Of a stretch of DNA of 60,591 bases, positions 45,113 through 54,200 are shown piece by piece. The stretch covers positions 1 to 60,591 of the forward strand of contig CACWNR010000020.1 of NCBI GenBank assembly GCA_902762355.1. Reading direction: 5' to 3'. Position 1 is the first letter of the stretch. Each line of letters begins with the position of its first letter. The position numbers were made by a program, and so were the translations under genes. This DNA is from an uncultured Bacteroidales bacterium. GTDB lineage: Bacteria; Bacteroidota; Bacteroidia; Bacteroidales; Paludibacteraceae. The notes under the pieces are model-generated. The model saw only the letters and a program-made list of their open reading frames with translations. It made no database searches and was not told where the DNA came from.

Positions 45113-45787
45113 TTACTTACGATCGGACAGGTGAATCTTGATTCCGTAGCACAGATCGCCCGCGTCGCCCAGACCGGGAACGATATATTTCTTGTCGTTC
45201 AGAACCGGATCCATAGCGGCGCACCAAACGGTTACATCCGGGCTGTCCTTGAGCGATTCACGCAGACAATCGATAGCCTGCGGCGTTGCAATCGTGCAGC
45301 AGAGGTGCGTATGTTTGGGTTTGCCGTGACGCAGCAGCGCCAAATAACCCACCTCCATCGACATACCGGTTGCCAGCATCGGATCGGCTACAATCAGCGT
45401 CTTGCCATCTATCGACGGAGCAGCCATGTACTCGGCTACGATCTCCAACTCGCCTTTGGCGTTCACACGGCGATAGGCACTGAGGAACGCATTCTCCGCG
45501 CGATCGAAGATATTGAGGAATCCCTGATGCAACGGCAGGCCTGCGCGCAGGATAGTAGCCAACACCAGATTGTCGGATATCGTGTTCACCGGCGCTACGC
45601 CGAGCGGCGTCTGGACATTCGTCTGCTCGTAGTCGAGCTCTTTGCTCACTTCGATCGCCATCACTTCACCGATACGCTCGATGTTACGGCGGAAACGCAA
45701 CGGGTCTTTTTGGATCTCCACGTCGCGGATCTCGCGCAGGTACATATTGAGCACGCTGTTGTGCTCCGATAGATTAACAACTTTCAT
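45113..45787 (-). CDS. upp: Uracil phosphoribosyltransferase
   Basis: It makes UMP from uracil and PRPP in pyrimidine salvage. The protein has 224 aa. The PRPP-binding loop reads LIVADPMLATGMSMEVG and the uracil-binding C-terminal motif YIVPGLGDAGDLCYG is intact. LATILRAGLPLHQGF is also typical. The middle gene of coiled-coil protein-upp-dprA, with gaps of 2 bp on each side. Confidence 0.93.
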   Translation of the reverse strand: MKVVNLSEHNSVLNMYLREIRDVEIQKDPLRFRRNIERIGEVMAIEVSKELDYEQTNVQTPLGVAPVNTISDNLVLATILRAGLPLHQGFLNIFDRAENAFLSAYRRVNAKGELEIVAEYMAAPSIDGKTLIVADPMLATGMSMEVGYLALLRHGKPKHTHLCCTIATPQAIDCLRESLKDSPDVTVWCAAMDPVLNDKKYIVPGLGDAGDLCYGIKIHLSDRK

Positions 45788-45789
45788 TA

Positions 45790-46428
45790 TTACAAGGATT
45801 TAGCGGCTTTTTGTTCTTCCTTAACGAGTTTCTGGCGCTCCTTGAGTTGGGTCTCCAGGAACTTCAACTCGCTCTCTTTGAGGTTAGCCTGTTGCTCGAA
45901 CTGGCTCAGGTTCGACTTAGCATTCTGGATCGAAGTCTCCAGATCCGAGATAGCGCGAGCGCGCTCTGCTACGTCGCGGAGCGAGTAGTTCAACTCCTGC
46001 TGCTGTTTCTCGAGGAACGAACGATACTGATTGCGGGTCTCGTCATTCAACTCATTCTGCTTGCCGAGGGTCTTCATCTGTTTCTCCACGGTCTTGCTCA
46101 TGTTGCGCAACTCATTCTCCTCTTTGCCGTACAATTTCTTGAGCGAAGCTACCATAGTCTCCGCTTTCTTGAGCGAAGTACCCATCTCTTTCGCATGCTG
46201 TTTCTCCACTTTCAGCTCTGTCTTCGCAGCTTTGACCTCCTTGTCATTTTTCTCCAGCGCTTGTGCAAGTGCATCCAGCGATGCACGGTACATGATCGGT
46301 TCTGCCAGGTACAGCGTACGCAGCGAATCCAATTTCACCTCAGCCAGGGTGATGTTCAGCGGGGTAACTCGTTGTGCGAAAGCACTCATGCTCAATGCCA
46401 AAACGGCCATCAAAAAGAATTTTTTCAT
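45790..46428 (-). CDS. Secreted coiled-coil protein
   Basis: The start at MKKFFLMAVLALSMSAFAQ (46428) gives a signal peptide; an ATG two codons earlier is also possible. The mature part of about 190 aa is almost all heptad-like helix (LKKLYGKEENELRNMSKTVE, LETSIQNAKSNLSQFEQQAN), predicting a periplasmic coiled coil. Function unknown. First gene of a run with upp and dprA under the promoter at 46472-46502. Confidence 0.82.
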   Translation of the reverse strand: MKKFFLMAVLALSMSAFAQRVTPLNITLAEVKLDSLRTLYLAEPIMYRASLDALAQALEKNDKEVKAAKTELKVEKQHAKEMGTSLKKAETMVASLKKLYGKEENELRNMSKTVEKQMKTLGKQNELNDETRNQYRSFLEKQQQELNYSLRDVAERARAISDLETSIQNAKSNLSQFEQQANLKESELKFLETQLKERQKLVKEEQKAAKSL

Positions 46429-46471
46429 ATCCATATTGATTTAAATGTTAGTATATGTTCAAATTTGGCTG

Positions 46472-46519
46472 CAAAGATACAAAATTATTTGCATATATGC
46501 AAAATTTTTACTACTTTTG
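46472..46519. promoter_or_regulatory. Divergent promoters sharing one palindrome
   Basis: TTGCATATATGCAA at 46489-46502 serves both strands. Plus strand: TTGC 46489, TACTTTTG 46512-46519, spacing 19. Minus strand: TTGC (46502-46499), TATCTTTG (46479-46472), spacing 19. It serves the DUF5063 gene and the coiled-coil-upp-dprA run. Confidence 0.82.
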
Positions 46520-46540
46520 CGCAAAATTTGATACTTTTTT

Positions 46541-47053
46541 ATGAACAAGTTTGTTTATAGCGATGCCACGGTTGCCTTCGTCACAGCGGCTGCGCAGACC
46601 TGTCTGCTCATAGAGCAGTGTGCGGATCATGAGCGCGAGGAATGGCGTGAACAGTTATTGCGTCTGTTGCCGGTTCTCTATCTGCGCACGAGACTGCTCG
46701 AGCCCGCCGAGACAATCATGGAAGACGAGCCGCAGCGCTTTGTGACCGAAGAGGACTATACCTTCGCATTAGTCGGCATCCGGAACCTGCTCGGTCAGGA
46801 TGATGCCTACCTGGATGTGTTCGTGGATCAGGGTGTTTATACCGATGAGATCCAGACCAATTATATCTCCGAAGGACTCGCCGATATCTATCAGGAGCTC
46901 AAGGACATGGCCGCCGCTTTCCAGACAGGCGATGAGGCTATCATGAACGACGCTGTCGTGCTCTGCCGCGAGGCATTCGAGGCCAGTTGGGGTCGCAAAC
47001 TATTATCCGTTCTCCGTGCTCTCCATGAGATATCAGACGCATCATATCAGTAA
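46541..47053 (+). CDS. DUF5063 family protein
   Basis: A cytoplasmic helical protein of 170 aa found next to an RNase D-like exonuclease in many Bacteroidetes. Conserved-looking segments: FVTAAAQTCLLIEQ, ALVGIRNLLGQDDAYLDVFV and SEGLADIYQELKDMAAAFQ. Function unknown. Its 3' end overlaps the exonuclease gene by 29 bp, implying coupled translation and a shared role. Confidence 0.85.
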   Translation: MNKFVYSDATVAFVTAAAQTCLLIEQCADHEREEWREQLLRLLPVLYLRTRLLEPAETIMEDEPQRFVTEEDYTFALVGIRNLLGQDDAYLDVFVDQGVYTDEIQTNYISEGLADIYQELKDMAAAFQTGDEAIMNDAVVLCREAFEASWGRKLLSVLRALHEISDASYQ

Positions 47054-47876
47054 AGAGCTGCTCCAGTGGATGCCCGTTCAGGCGTTCGAAGGGGAGGTCT
47101 TTATCATCGATCAGCCGATGCAGGTTGCCCCTGCCGTGGACTATCTGCGAGCGCAGAAGATGGTAGGTGTCGATACGGAGTCCAGACCGAGTTTTCAGCG
47201 CGGCACGCATTACCCCACCGCCCTCGTGCAGATAGCTACCCACGAGCGTTGTTTTCTGTTCCGTCTCACGCATATCGGCATGCCGCAGGAGTTGGCGGAT
47301 TTCTTTGCAGACCCGAACGTGTGCAAGGTCGGTTTGGCGTTCAAGGACGATATCAACGGTCTGCGTCGCCGGCGCAATTTCACACCCGCCAACTGCATCG
47401 ATATCCAGAAGATGGTGACGCAATACGGTCTGCTGGATATGGGACTGCAGAAACTCTTCGCTATCTGTTTCGGCAAGAAGATCTCCAAGTCGCAGCAACT
47501 GACCAACTGGGAGAACTCGCATCTCACGCCTGAGCAGGCGCGCTATGCCTCTACGGACGCGTGGGCAACGCTCCTTATCTACGAAGACCTGCTCGCGCAT
47601 GAGCAGTTGTCGCCCGAGGAGGTAGCAGCGTTGGTGCGCGAAGAGAAAGAGCGAATGATCGAGCATCAGCAGGAAGTACAAGACCAGCGACTGCGCGAAC
47701 AAGGCATTGAACCGCCGCCTCATCTCACATCTGAAGAGCGCGAGGCCCATCAGCGGGAGAAACGCCGCGAAGCCCGCAAACGCAAAAGACACAATAAAAA
47801 ACTACGAGATAATGAAAAAAAGAATCCTTCTGGCGATGCTGCTTCTGGTAGCACTCGTCGTAAACGCGGAAGTTAA
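47025..47876 (+). CDS. 3'-5' exonuclease of the DEDD (RNase D-like) family
   Basis: The protein has 283 aa from ATG 47025; a GTG at 47016 is the alternative. The DEDD residues are present: Asp/Glu in VGVDTESRPSF, Asp in GLAFKDDINGL, and the last Asp in ARYASTDAWATLLIYEDL, with Tyr four residues before it. It probably trims RNA, though DNA substrates are possible. The C-terminal 70 aa are highly basic (KRREARKRKRHNKKLRD), likely for nucleic-acid binding. It overlaps both neighbours. Confidence 0.9.
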   Translation: MRYQTHHISKELLQWMPVQAFEGEVFIIDQPMQVAPAVDYLRAQKMVGVDTESRPSFQRGTHYPTALVQIATHERCFLFRLTHIGMPQELADFFADPNVCKVGLAFKDDINGLRRRRNFTPANCIDIQKMVTQYGLLDMGLQKLFAICFGKKISKSQQLTNWENSHLTPEQARYASTDAWATLLIYEDLLAHEQLSPEEVAALVREEKERMIEHQQEVQDQRLREQGIEPPPHLTSEEREAHQREKRREARKRKRHNKKLRDNEKKNPSGDAASGSTRRKRGS

Positions 47877-49221
47877 GTACATCTTTTATTTCATCGGTGA
47901 CGGCATGGGCGACAACCAGGTTCTGCTCGCCGAGATGTACCGTTCGGCCCTTCAAGGCGAACCTCTCGGACGCGTGCAGACGCTCATGACCACTTTCCCT
48001 TATTCCGGTCAAGCTTCCACTTACTCCAAGACCAACGGCATCACGGACTCGGCGGCAGCCGGTACGTGTCTCGCGACAGGCACCAAGACCCGCAACGGGA
48101 TGTTAGGTATGGATCAGGACAGCGCACGTATCACCACGATTGCCGAGGAACTGAAGGCACAGGGCTGGGGTATCGGCATCATGACCACCGTCGCCATCGA
48201 CCATGCGACACCGGGCGCTTTCTACGCGCACGTGCCCAACCGCAATAAATATTACCGGATAGGCAAACAACTCGCGGAGTCGAATTTCGATTTCTTCGGT
48301 GGCGCAGGTTTTCATCACCCGCAGGGCAAGCACGATGACAAGAAAACCAACCTCTACCGCAATGCCGAAGAGGCCGGTTATACGATCGCGCATGGCGTGG
48401 AAGAAGCCAAATCACAAATCGAAAATCAAAAATCAAAAATCGATAAACTCATCCTCGTTCAGAAGGATGATGATCAGGGGGCTAAGCATGGCTCCAATCT
48501 GCCTTATGCCATTGATCGCAAAGAAGGAGACCTGACGCTGGCGCAGATTGTGAGCACGGCCATTCCTTTCCTGGAGGCGCGTCATGAGCGGTTCTTTATG
48601 ATGGTAGAGGGCGGAATGATCGACTATGCGTGTCACGGTGACGATGCTGCCACGGCTATCGGTGAGGTATGGGATATGGACGAAGCAATGCGGGTAGCCT
48701 ATGATTTCTATTTGGCTCATCCGGACGAGACGCTTATCGTCGTGACAGCCGATCATGAGACCGGTGGTCTCGCGCTCGGTAACAGTGACTACACGCTGTA
48801 CCTTGACCTGCTCCGGAACCAGAAATGCTCGGCATGGGTGCTCAGCGATCTGTTCACGCAGCTCTTCAAAGAGAATAAGAAACCTTCGTGGGAATCCGTG
48901 AAAGCGCTCTATCGTGAGAACCTCGGTTTCTGGGAGACGGTAGAGATCACGGCCGAGGAGGAGGCTAAGCTCCACGAGCTCTATAAGAAAGCCTGCAAAG
49001 GCAAAGCCAAAGACGCCAAGAACATGTATAAATCGGTGAACGCCCTTGGCGCAGCGGGCATCTCGTTGCTCAACCGCAAAGCCCATGTCGGTTGGACCAC
49101 TCGCGCACACTCTGCGCACGCCGTACCTATCTTCGCCATCGGCGCCAATGCCCAGCTCTTCACCGGCTGGCATGACAACACCGACCTCGTTCCCCTCATC
49201 AAAAAAGCGGTTCTCGAATGA
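47812..49221 (+). CDS. Alkaline phosphatase
   Basis: A secreted metal-dependent phosphomonoesterase of 469 aa. The start at MKKRILLAMLLLVALVVNAE gives a signal peptide and lies inside the basic tail of the exonuclease gene. Motifs: the first metal-site Asp in FYFIGDGMGDNQV, the nucleophile Ser in TDSAAAGTCLATGTKTRNG, and TADHETGGLALGN with His/Asp metal ligands. Near residue 205 the peptide KSQIENQKSKIDK is encoded by an AATCAAAA-type micro-repeat (48409-48443). The stop lies within the terminator at 49201. Confidence 0.93.
   Translation: MKKRILLAMLLLVALVVNAEVKYIFYFIGDGMGDNQVLLAEMYRSALQGEPLGRVQTLMTTFPYSGQASTYSKTNGITDSAAAGTCLATGTKTRNGMLGMDQDSARITTIAEELKAQGWGIGIMTTVAIDHATPGAFYAHVPNRNKYYRIGKQLAESNFDFFGGAGFHHPQGKHDDKKTNLYRNAEEAGYTIAHGVEEAKSQIENQKSKIDKLILVQKDDDQGAKHGSNLPYAIDRKEGDLTLAQIVSTAIPFLEARHERFFMMVEGGMIDYACHGDDAATAIGEVWDMDEAMRVAYDFYLAHPDETLIVVTADHETGGLALGNSDYTLYLDLLRNQKCSAWVLSDLFTQLFKENKKPSWESVKALYRENLGFWETVEITAEEEAKLHELYKKACKGKAKDAKNMYKSVNALGAAGISLLNRKAHVGWTTRAHSAHAVPIFAIGANAQLFTGWHDNTDLVPLIKKAVLE
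48409..48443 (+). repeat. Micro-repeat inside the alkaline phosphatase gene
   Basis: Imperfect units AAATCAC, AAATCGA, AAATCAA, AAATCAA, AAATCGA, in frame. Confidence 0.65.
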
Positions 49222-49232
49222 ACCGCTTTTTT
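49201..49232. terminator. Bidirectional terminator spanning the phosphatase stop
   Basis: AAAAAAGCGGTT pairs with AACCGCTTTTTT around an 8-nt loop that contains the TGA. It serves the convergent phosphatase and hicB genes. Confidence 0.9.
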
Positions 49233-49233
49233 G

Positions 49234-49572
49234 TTACAACATTGCCGCAACTCGTTTATCCAATGCCTGGCTAATAAACGCATTGATCGATTCGCCTGCT
49301 TGTTTAGCTAAGGCTGCTATGCGGCTATGCGTTTCGGGTTTGATACGAATATTCAGTTGCCCGGAATAACTCTTATGCGGCTCTATGCCCTCTGCCAAGC
49401 AATATGCCACATAGTCGTCCACGGCCTCATGGAAAGCGTCCGTTAATTCGTGCACGCTCTCGCCCTCAAAATTCACTAAGCCGTCAATGCCCTCTATTTT
49501 ACCATAGAAGCATGCGTCTTTCTCGGAGAAGTTCACCGTTCCGAGATACCCTTTGTATGATAAAGTATTCAT
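49234..49572 (-). CDS. hicB: HicB-family antitoxin
   Basis: The antitoxin of a type II module, 112 aa. The N-terminal HicB domain has a degraded RNase H-like fold (GIDGLVNFEGESVHELTDAF, DDYVAYCLAEGIEP); the C-terminus is a ribbon-helix-helix-type DNA-binding segment (LNIRIKPETHSRIAALAKQA). It sits 7 bp after hicA in the usual toxin-first order and probably represses the promoter at 49853. Confidence 0.93.
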   Translation of the reverse strand: MNTLSYKGYLGTVNFSEKDACFYGKIEGIDGLVNFEGESVHELTDAFHEAVDDYVAYCLAEGIEPHKSYSGQLNIRIKPETHSRIAALAKQAGESINAFISQALDKRVAAML

Positions 49573-49579
49573 AGTTCAT

Positions 49580-49837
49580 TTATTTTAAATATCCTTTTGA
49601 TTGCAACTCTTCTAAAACTTGCCGTAGGGCGTACATCTTTATGATGTTTCCGGGGTGCGGTTTATGGAGCATTATCGGGTGTCCTTCTTTGTCTTTAAAG
49701 ATGACACGCGATCCTGACGTCTTACCCTTGTTCGATTTCACATAGCCGAATACTGTCAATAGTCGTTCTAACTCGTCAAACGTGAAGTTTGAAGGTAACG
49801 CTAGGAATCGCTCAACTAACTTGTCTTTTGTACTCAT
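49580..49837 (-). CDS. hicA: HicA-family mRNA interferase toxin
   Basis: The protein has 85 aa from ATG 49837 (MSTKDKLVERFLALPSNFTF); an ATG six codons upstream lies too close to the promoter. It has the double-stranded-RNA-binding-like HicA fold with GYVKSNKGKTSGSRVIFKD and the catalytic His region PIMLHKPHPG. First gene of hicAB. Confidence 0.92.
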   Translation of the reverse strand: MSTKDKLVERFLALPSNFTFDELERLLTVFGYVKSNKGKTSGSRVIFKDKEGHPIMLHKPHPGNIIKMYALRQVLEELQSKGYLK

Positions 49838-49852
49838 ATTCAAAAATTTGTG

Positions 49853-49884
49853 CAAAGGTAACTATTTTTTAGTTACAAACCAAA
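49853..49884 (-). promoter_or_regulatory. hicAB promoter
   Basis: On the minus strand TTTGG, 19 nt, TACCTTTG. This promoter lacks the TTGCATAT box. Confidence 0.65.
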
Positions 49885-49928
49885 TATTTTGGCAAAAAAA
49901 TTTAATTTTTGTATTGCATAAATTCTAA

Positions 49929-49981
49929 ATACGTTAAACATAGGGTAAACATAGGTTAAACATACGTTCACAATACGTTTC
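49929..49981. repeat. Micro-repeat between hicA and the 80-bp repeat
   Basis: Imperfect units ACGTTAAACAT, AGGGTAAACAT, AGGTTAAACAT, ACGTTCACAAT, ACGTTTC. Confidence 0.6.
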
Positions 49982-49982
49982 A

Positions 49983-50062
49983 AAAAACACCAAAGGCAGC
50001 CGAAGCTGCCCTTGATGTGTTTCGCCATACGCGCGATAATAATGTTCGCGCCTGCGCGTTAG
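49983..50062 (-). repeat. 80-bp structured 3' repeat, copy 1 (contains a terminator)
   Basis: Nearly identical to 51001-51080. Read on the minus strand: a GCGCGAA/TTCGCGC-type hairpin (loses one pair in this copy), then GGCAGC-TTCG-GCTGCC within an AACAC/GTGTT outer stem and a T tract. It abuts the stop of the DUF2442 gene. Confidence 0.8.
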
Positions 50063-50305
50063 TTATGCTGCTTTCAACAGGTCAAGCACAGAGTATATAC
50101 GAGTCATATGCTCGAACGAGAAATACTGGTCGTCCAAGATCATCCACTCATTACGGCGCTTAACCGGCATGTGTTGGATGTCGGGGAACATAGATACAGG
50201 AACGATGATTTCTCGCCCATCGGTCAATGACACGGAGAACTTACCCCTATGCGAGGTAAAATCCATGTCCTTTATACATATTTTTACATTTGGCATCTTA
50301 CACAT
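50063..50305 (-). CDS. DUF2442-like small protein
   Basis: The protein has 80 aa; an ATG three codons in (50296) is also possible. The N-terminus VKICIKDMDFTSHRGKFSVS and the central LTDGREIIVPVSMFPDIQHM match the layout of DUF2442, a family often next to toxin-antitoxin genes. It is the third gene after an antitoxin and a ParE-type toxin on the same strand, and ends at an 80-bp terminator repeat. Role unknown. Confidence 0.75.
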   Translation of the reverse strand: MCKMPNVKICIKDMDFTSHRGKFSVSLTDGREIIVPVSMFPDIQHMPVKRRNEWMILDDQYFSFEHMTRIYSVLDLLKAA

Positions 50306-50343
50306 GCGACTACCCTTTCTATCTCATACGCATCTCGTTCGCA

Positions 50344-50685
50344 TTACGGACGTCTTAGGTGGGTGACAACCCTTGCTTTTCTTTTCTTAGGATTCATACT
50401 ACAATCCCAAATTGCTATAATGTGGCACTTTCCGGATTCGTGCAAATAATAGACGCGGAAAGTTCGTTTAGACCATTTGATAATAAGGAACTGATATCGT
50501 GCATCGTTTGTGGACAACTCTTCATCTACCCGTCCAATATCAGGGAATTGCTCTAATAGCCCAACTTCATCAACAATCGTATCGCGTAAAGAAATCGCAA
50601 TACTATCTGATGCTGCGTCACGGTAGTAGTCAAACAAAGCTTTTAGATGATGCTTTGCCTTCGTTTGCCATTGAATCAGAGCCAT
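50344..50685 (-). CDS. RelE/ParE-family toxin
   Basis: The protein has 113 aa. The ParE-like fold is suggested by MALIQWQTKAKHHLKALFDY, the helix LRDTIVDEVGLLEQFPDIGR and the strands YQFLIIKWSKRTFRVYYLHE. The usual ParE target is gyrase and the usual RelE target is ribosome-bound mRNA; sequence does not decide. It overlaps its antitoxin gene by 10 bp. Confidence 0.86.
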   Translation of the reverse strand: MALIQWQTKAKHHLKALFDYYRDAASDSIAISLRDTIVDEVGLLEQFPDIGRVDEELSTNDARYQFLIIKWSKRTFRVYYLHESGKCHIIAIWDCSMNPKKRKARVVTHLRRP

Positions 50686-50903
50686 GATGCCATCTCTCGT
50701 TTAAAGTCCTCGTGAGATGTGCCTTGTCCGGAACGTGCTTCTGCTGTTGCCTCGGCTAATATAGCGCGCATTTCCGCCTTTGAAAAGCGACACGGAGGTT
50801 GCGAAGTTAACGGCTGAATACTGATATTTAATGTATTCAAATAAGCCAATAACGCTCTCCCTTGCATCGAACGTTCATCAATTGTCATTGCATAAGTTGC
50901 CAT
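50676..50903 (-). CDS. Antitoxin partner of the ParE-type toxin
   Basis: The protein has 75 aa from ATG 50903 (MATYAMTIDERSMQGRALLA). The longer open frame upstream crosses the promoter, so it is not coding. The N-terminal part fits a short dimerisation segment, the C-terminus (RFSKAEMRAILAEATAEARS, ending KREMASWL) a disordered toxin-neutralising tail. Antitoxin-first order with overlap to the toxin. Confidence 0.8.
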   Translation of the reverse strand: MATYAMTIDERSMQGRALLAYLNTLNISIQPLTSQPPCRFSKAEMRAILAEATAEARSGQGTSHEDFKREMASWL

Positions 50904-50935
50904 AACTTTTTCCCTTCCTTTTACCTTTGACGCTG

Positions 50936-50966
50936 CAAAGGTACGGTTTTTTTTTGATATATGCAA
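50936..50966 (-). promoter_or_regulatory. Promoter of the ParE-type module
   Basis: On the minus strand TTGCATATATC, 19 nt after TTGC, TACCTTTG. Confidence 0.75.
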
Positions 50967-51000
50967 GTGTTGGGAGTATTTTTGTGTAATTTGGACCCAA

Positions 51001-51080
51001 AAAAACACCAAAGGCAGCCGAAGCTGCCCTCGATGTGTTGTCGCCATACGCGCGAAATAATGTTCGCGCCTGCGCGTTAG
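51001..51080 (-). repeat. 80-bp structured 3' repeat, copy 2 (contains a terminator)
   Basis: Same as 49983-50062 with about five differences. Here the GCGCGAA-CATTA-TTTCGCGC hairpin is complete, and the stop codon of the 40-aa peptide gene lies within the repeat. It ends the transcript from the 2086-aa protein gene. Confidence 0.8.
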
Positions 51081-51199
51081 TCGCCTTCCACGCCTCCGCC
51101 CGGAGCGGGAGGACCAGGAGTGATACTCGCACAAATGATCGCCGTTGGCATCAATGCCGTTACCTGCATCTGAGGTTGGTAATATAGTTTCTTTTTCAT
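51077..51199 (-). CDS. 40-aa Pro/Gly-rich peptide
   Basis: The frame starts MKKKLYYQPQMQVTALMPTA, continues through a short hydrophobic stretch with one Cys, and ends ITPGPPAPGGGVEGD. It lies 45 bp after the 2086-aa secreted protein gene on the same strand and is followed by a terminator. Short MKKK-Y-P genes of this style are known to me from other Bacteroidales but have no assigned function. It could be a modified-peptide precursor or a partner of the large protein; both are speculation. Confidence 0.65.
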   Translation of the reverse strand: MKKKLYYQPQMQVTALMPTAIICASITPGPPAPGGGVEGD

Positions 51200-51244
51200 A
51201 ATTTTTCCTTTCGTTAACTCGTTAAACATTCATTCACTCGTTCA

Positions 51245-54200
51245 TTATTTAACGAGTCGACCGGTTGCGTCATACATCTTCTCGCCGCGGAGGATGAACA
51301 GCTCGCCGTTGATGAGTACTTTCTGTACACCATTCTCACCATTGAGCAATTCACCATTCTCCAAGCCGGTCGGGGTCTGGCGTACCACGCTCATCGACAT
51401 ACGACGACGACCCGGAACCAATGCCGGTTCAACCGGAGTAATCTCACCTAACTTGATGTAAGCCTTGTTAGCACCCACATAGTTCTCTGCAGAAAGCACT
51501 TGGCAGTACTGGTTATTCAGCAAGATGTAGCAAGAACCATCGCTCGGCAGTTCAGTTCTCGAGTACGAGCCATAGAGACCGTTGTGGTTTCCAGCCGGAG
51601 CATTGACTGCATCGGTATAGTATACACCCAGTTGGGTTGCACCTTCGCGCGGCAAGAAGATATACGGAACACCAGCTTCCATGACTCCATTAACGATCTC
51701 ATCGAAGAAGATCTTCTCGCTCGTCTGACCGTAGTATGCCACCTCAAACAGCTGCGCACCAACCATCACACCGCCATTCGGCAGACAGATCGTACCGTAA
51801 CGTCCTTGGGTTACTTCGCGAGTGTAGTCAGCGTCTGCTACATCCGGAGTAACTTCAAAGATAATCTTCGAGATACGGATGTATTTATTTGCTGATTCGC
51901 CTTCGTATCCGACCAAAGAAACTTCACCTGCCGGAACTACAGTAGAGAAGGTCTTCACAGTAGTCTTCTTATCAGAAGTCTCCGATGCAACACCGTTAAT
52001 CTTCACACAACGTACTTTATCTTCCGTATTCGTACTAAACTCAACGGTGACTTTACCCGCTACAGTTGTATTGAACTTAATGTAAGCGACAGAAGCATAA
52101 GCTCGGCCACCATCCACGGCACGTACATTCTCTCCGCAGAACAACAAAGCCTGCGAATTAAACGTTGCATCATTTGTCGGCATCTTACCACCCACTTTGA
52201 CATTAGCCATTACGCATTCCTCGTTCTTCGCAGGAGTAGTTCCGTCCGTCAACTTGATATTCTCACCGGCATTTACCCAATCCCAGGTAGTAGTTGCAGA
52301 AACGCTCAGTTGCGGCAGAGCCACCCACTCTACGATGCGTGCGATAGCCGAAGCCTCACCACAACCACTGGAAACAACCACTTTGTAGTATTGGTCTAAT
52401 CCGTCCGTTACAGTTACAGAGTAAGAATCCTCTTCTGCACCTGGAATGATAACAGGATTATTGCCTTCCGCATCATCGCAAGTGTACCATTGATAAGTCA
52501 ACGGAGCCTTGCCTGTTGCCACAACACTCAGTGTAGCCTCTTCGCCAACCGTCTGACGAACATCTGTCGGAGCCGTTGTTATAGCTGCCGAAGCAAAGTG
52601 AGTTACGTTGAGTATAGCAGACTTGGTCGTGTTGTCACGATAGCCGGTCTTCTTGTTGGTAACGATGACATAGTAGTTACCGTCTTCCGTTGGAGTGAAC
52701 TCTGCAGCATTTTTACCGCTAAGAGCCTCATCTGTATCACCGTTGTACCACTGATAACTCAAGCTACCACCGTCACTAACCGTCGCCGTTGCATCCCAAG
52801 CTGTAAACGCATCACCTTCGCAAAGTTCCTTATTTGCCAATGCTGGCAAAACAGGAGCTTCACACTTAGCAGGAGCTTCGGTGTAGCAAATCTTGAAGAC
52901 TCCCGAGAATGAACCGCTAAACTCAAACCATGCATATTGACCTCCAGGGATAATTCCTTCCGTAGTGATAACATATTGGTTGCCGGCTCCGTCAATAGTT
53001 GTAATCTGTTTATCAATATCCGTCAACTCTGTATAGGTATTCTTTGTCATCTCAGAAGATACCGAAACAGAAGTAAAGGTTCTTCCCGTACCACCTCTTG
53101 CGTATATTGTGACAGACTCAACATCTTTTACAAAATTGATAGCAAAGCGTCTTGTATTTATACAGTTCACATCTGTTGTATTATCAAATGCTTTACATGT
53201 GCCAAAATTATTATCAGTCGGAGTATGTACACCATTACTATTAACCGGATAAACAGACCATTCACCTGTTTTTGTGTAAGAATTATCCGTAGCAGTTCCA
53301 ATTAAGTTACATCCCGTAGGCTCCAGTTTAACCGAAACAACATTAGATTCAATGCCCGCGCCACAGGCATTTCCTACTACACAGTAGTAATAAGCACTAG
53401 CCGAGCAGTTGAATACATAATTTGCTGCCTCAGCACCGCTAATGGCAGAAGCGTTAGCCTTCTCTGCATCGTCACAGATGTACCATTGGTATCCGGTTGC
53501 GTTCGTTGCTACTACGGACAGCGTCACTTCACTTCCGGAAACAACCTCGCTCTTACCTGTCGGCTGAGTAGTTATCGATGCCGGAGTATTCAACGTTACA
53601 ACCGCATTTGCCGAAGTAGCCGAAGCGTCAAGGTTGCCGTCTTTCTTATTAGTAACGATCACATAGTACGTACCAGCAGCTTCAACGGTGTACGAAGCAG
53701 CGTCAGTACCAACAGCCTCGTCGGTCTCGCCTGCCTTGAACCATGCATAGTGGAGCGTACCACCGTCACTCGGATCATTAGCAGCAACGGTCAGAGTCGG
53801 CTCGCTGCCTGCGCAATAAGCCTGACTTGCAGGATCAGCAGTAATAACCGGAGTCTCGCAAGGAGACGGAGCGGCAGTTACAGTAACTGCGCAAGTTGCG
53901 GTTACACCATCAACGGTAGAAGCCGTGATGGTTACAGGGTCTGCGTTGGCAGCGACACCGGTAACGACACCGTTAACAACGGTTGCTACAGCCGGATTGC
54001 TACTTGTCCAAGTAATGGTCTTGTTCGAAGCATTATCCGGAGTAACCTCTGCGGTCAGCGTGAAGTTGGCGCCCGCCCAAATCTCTTTTTCGGAAATAGC
54101 GGACTCGCCTTCTTTCAATACAACAGCCGTTGTCGAAACCCAAGGAGCAAGTGCCATTATTTTAATAGCGCCATCGCCGTCAGTCTGATTCGAGACGATT

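Noticed and set aside
49983-51080. The 80-bp repeats as integron attC sites (ACTAACGCGC near the gene end resembles a core site)
   Set aside because: The second position of the core and the opposite end do not fit the RYYYAAC/GTTRRRY pattern, and no integrase is present; terminator function explains most of the structure.
50676-51134. The extended 152-aa form of the antitoxin frame
   Set aside because: The first 77 codons cross the promoter at 50936-50966 and the 80-bp repeat; ATG 50903 follows the promoter correctly.
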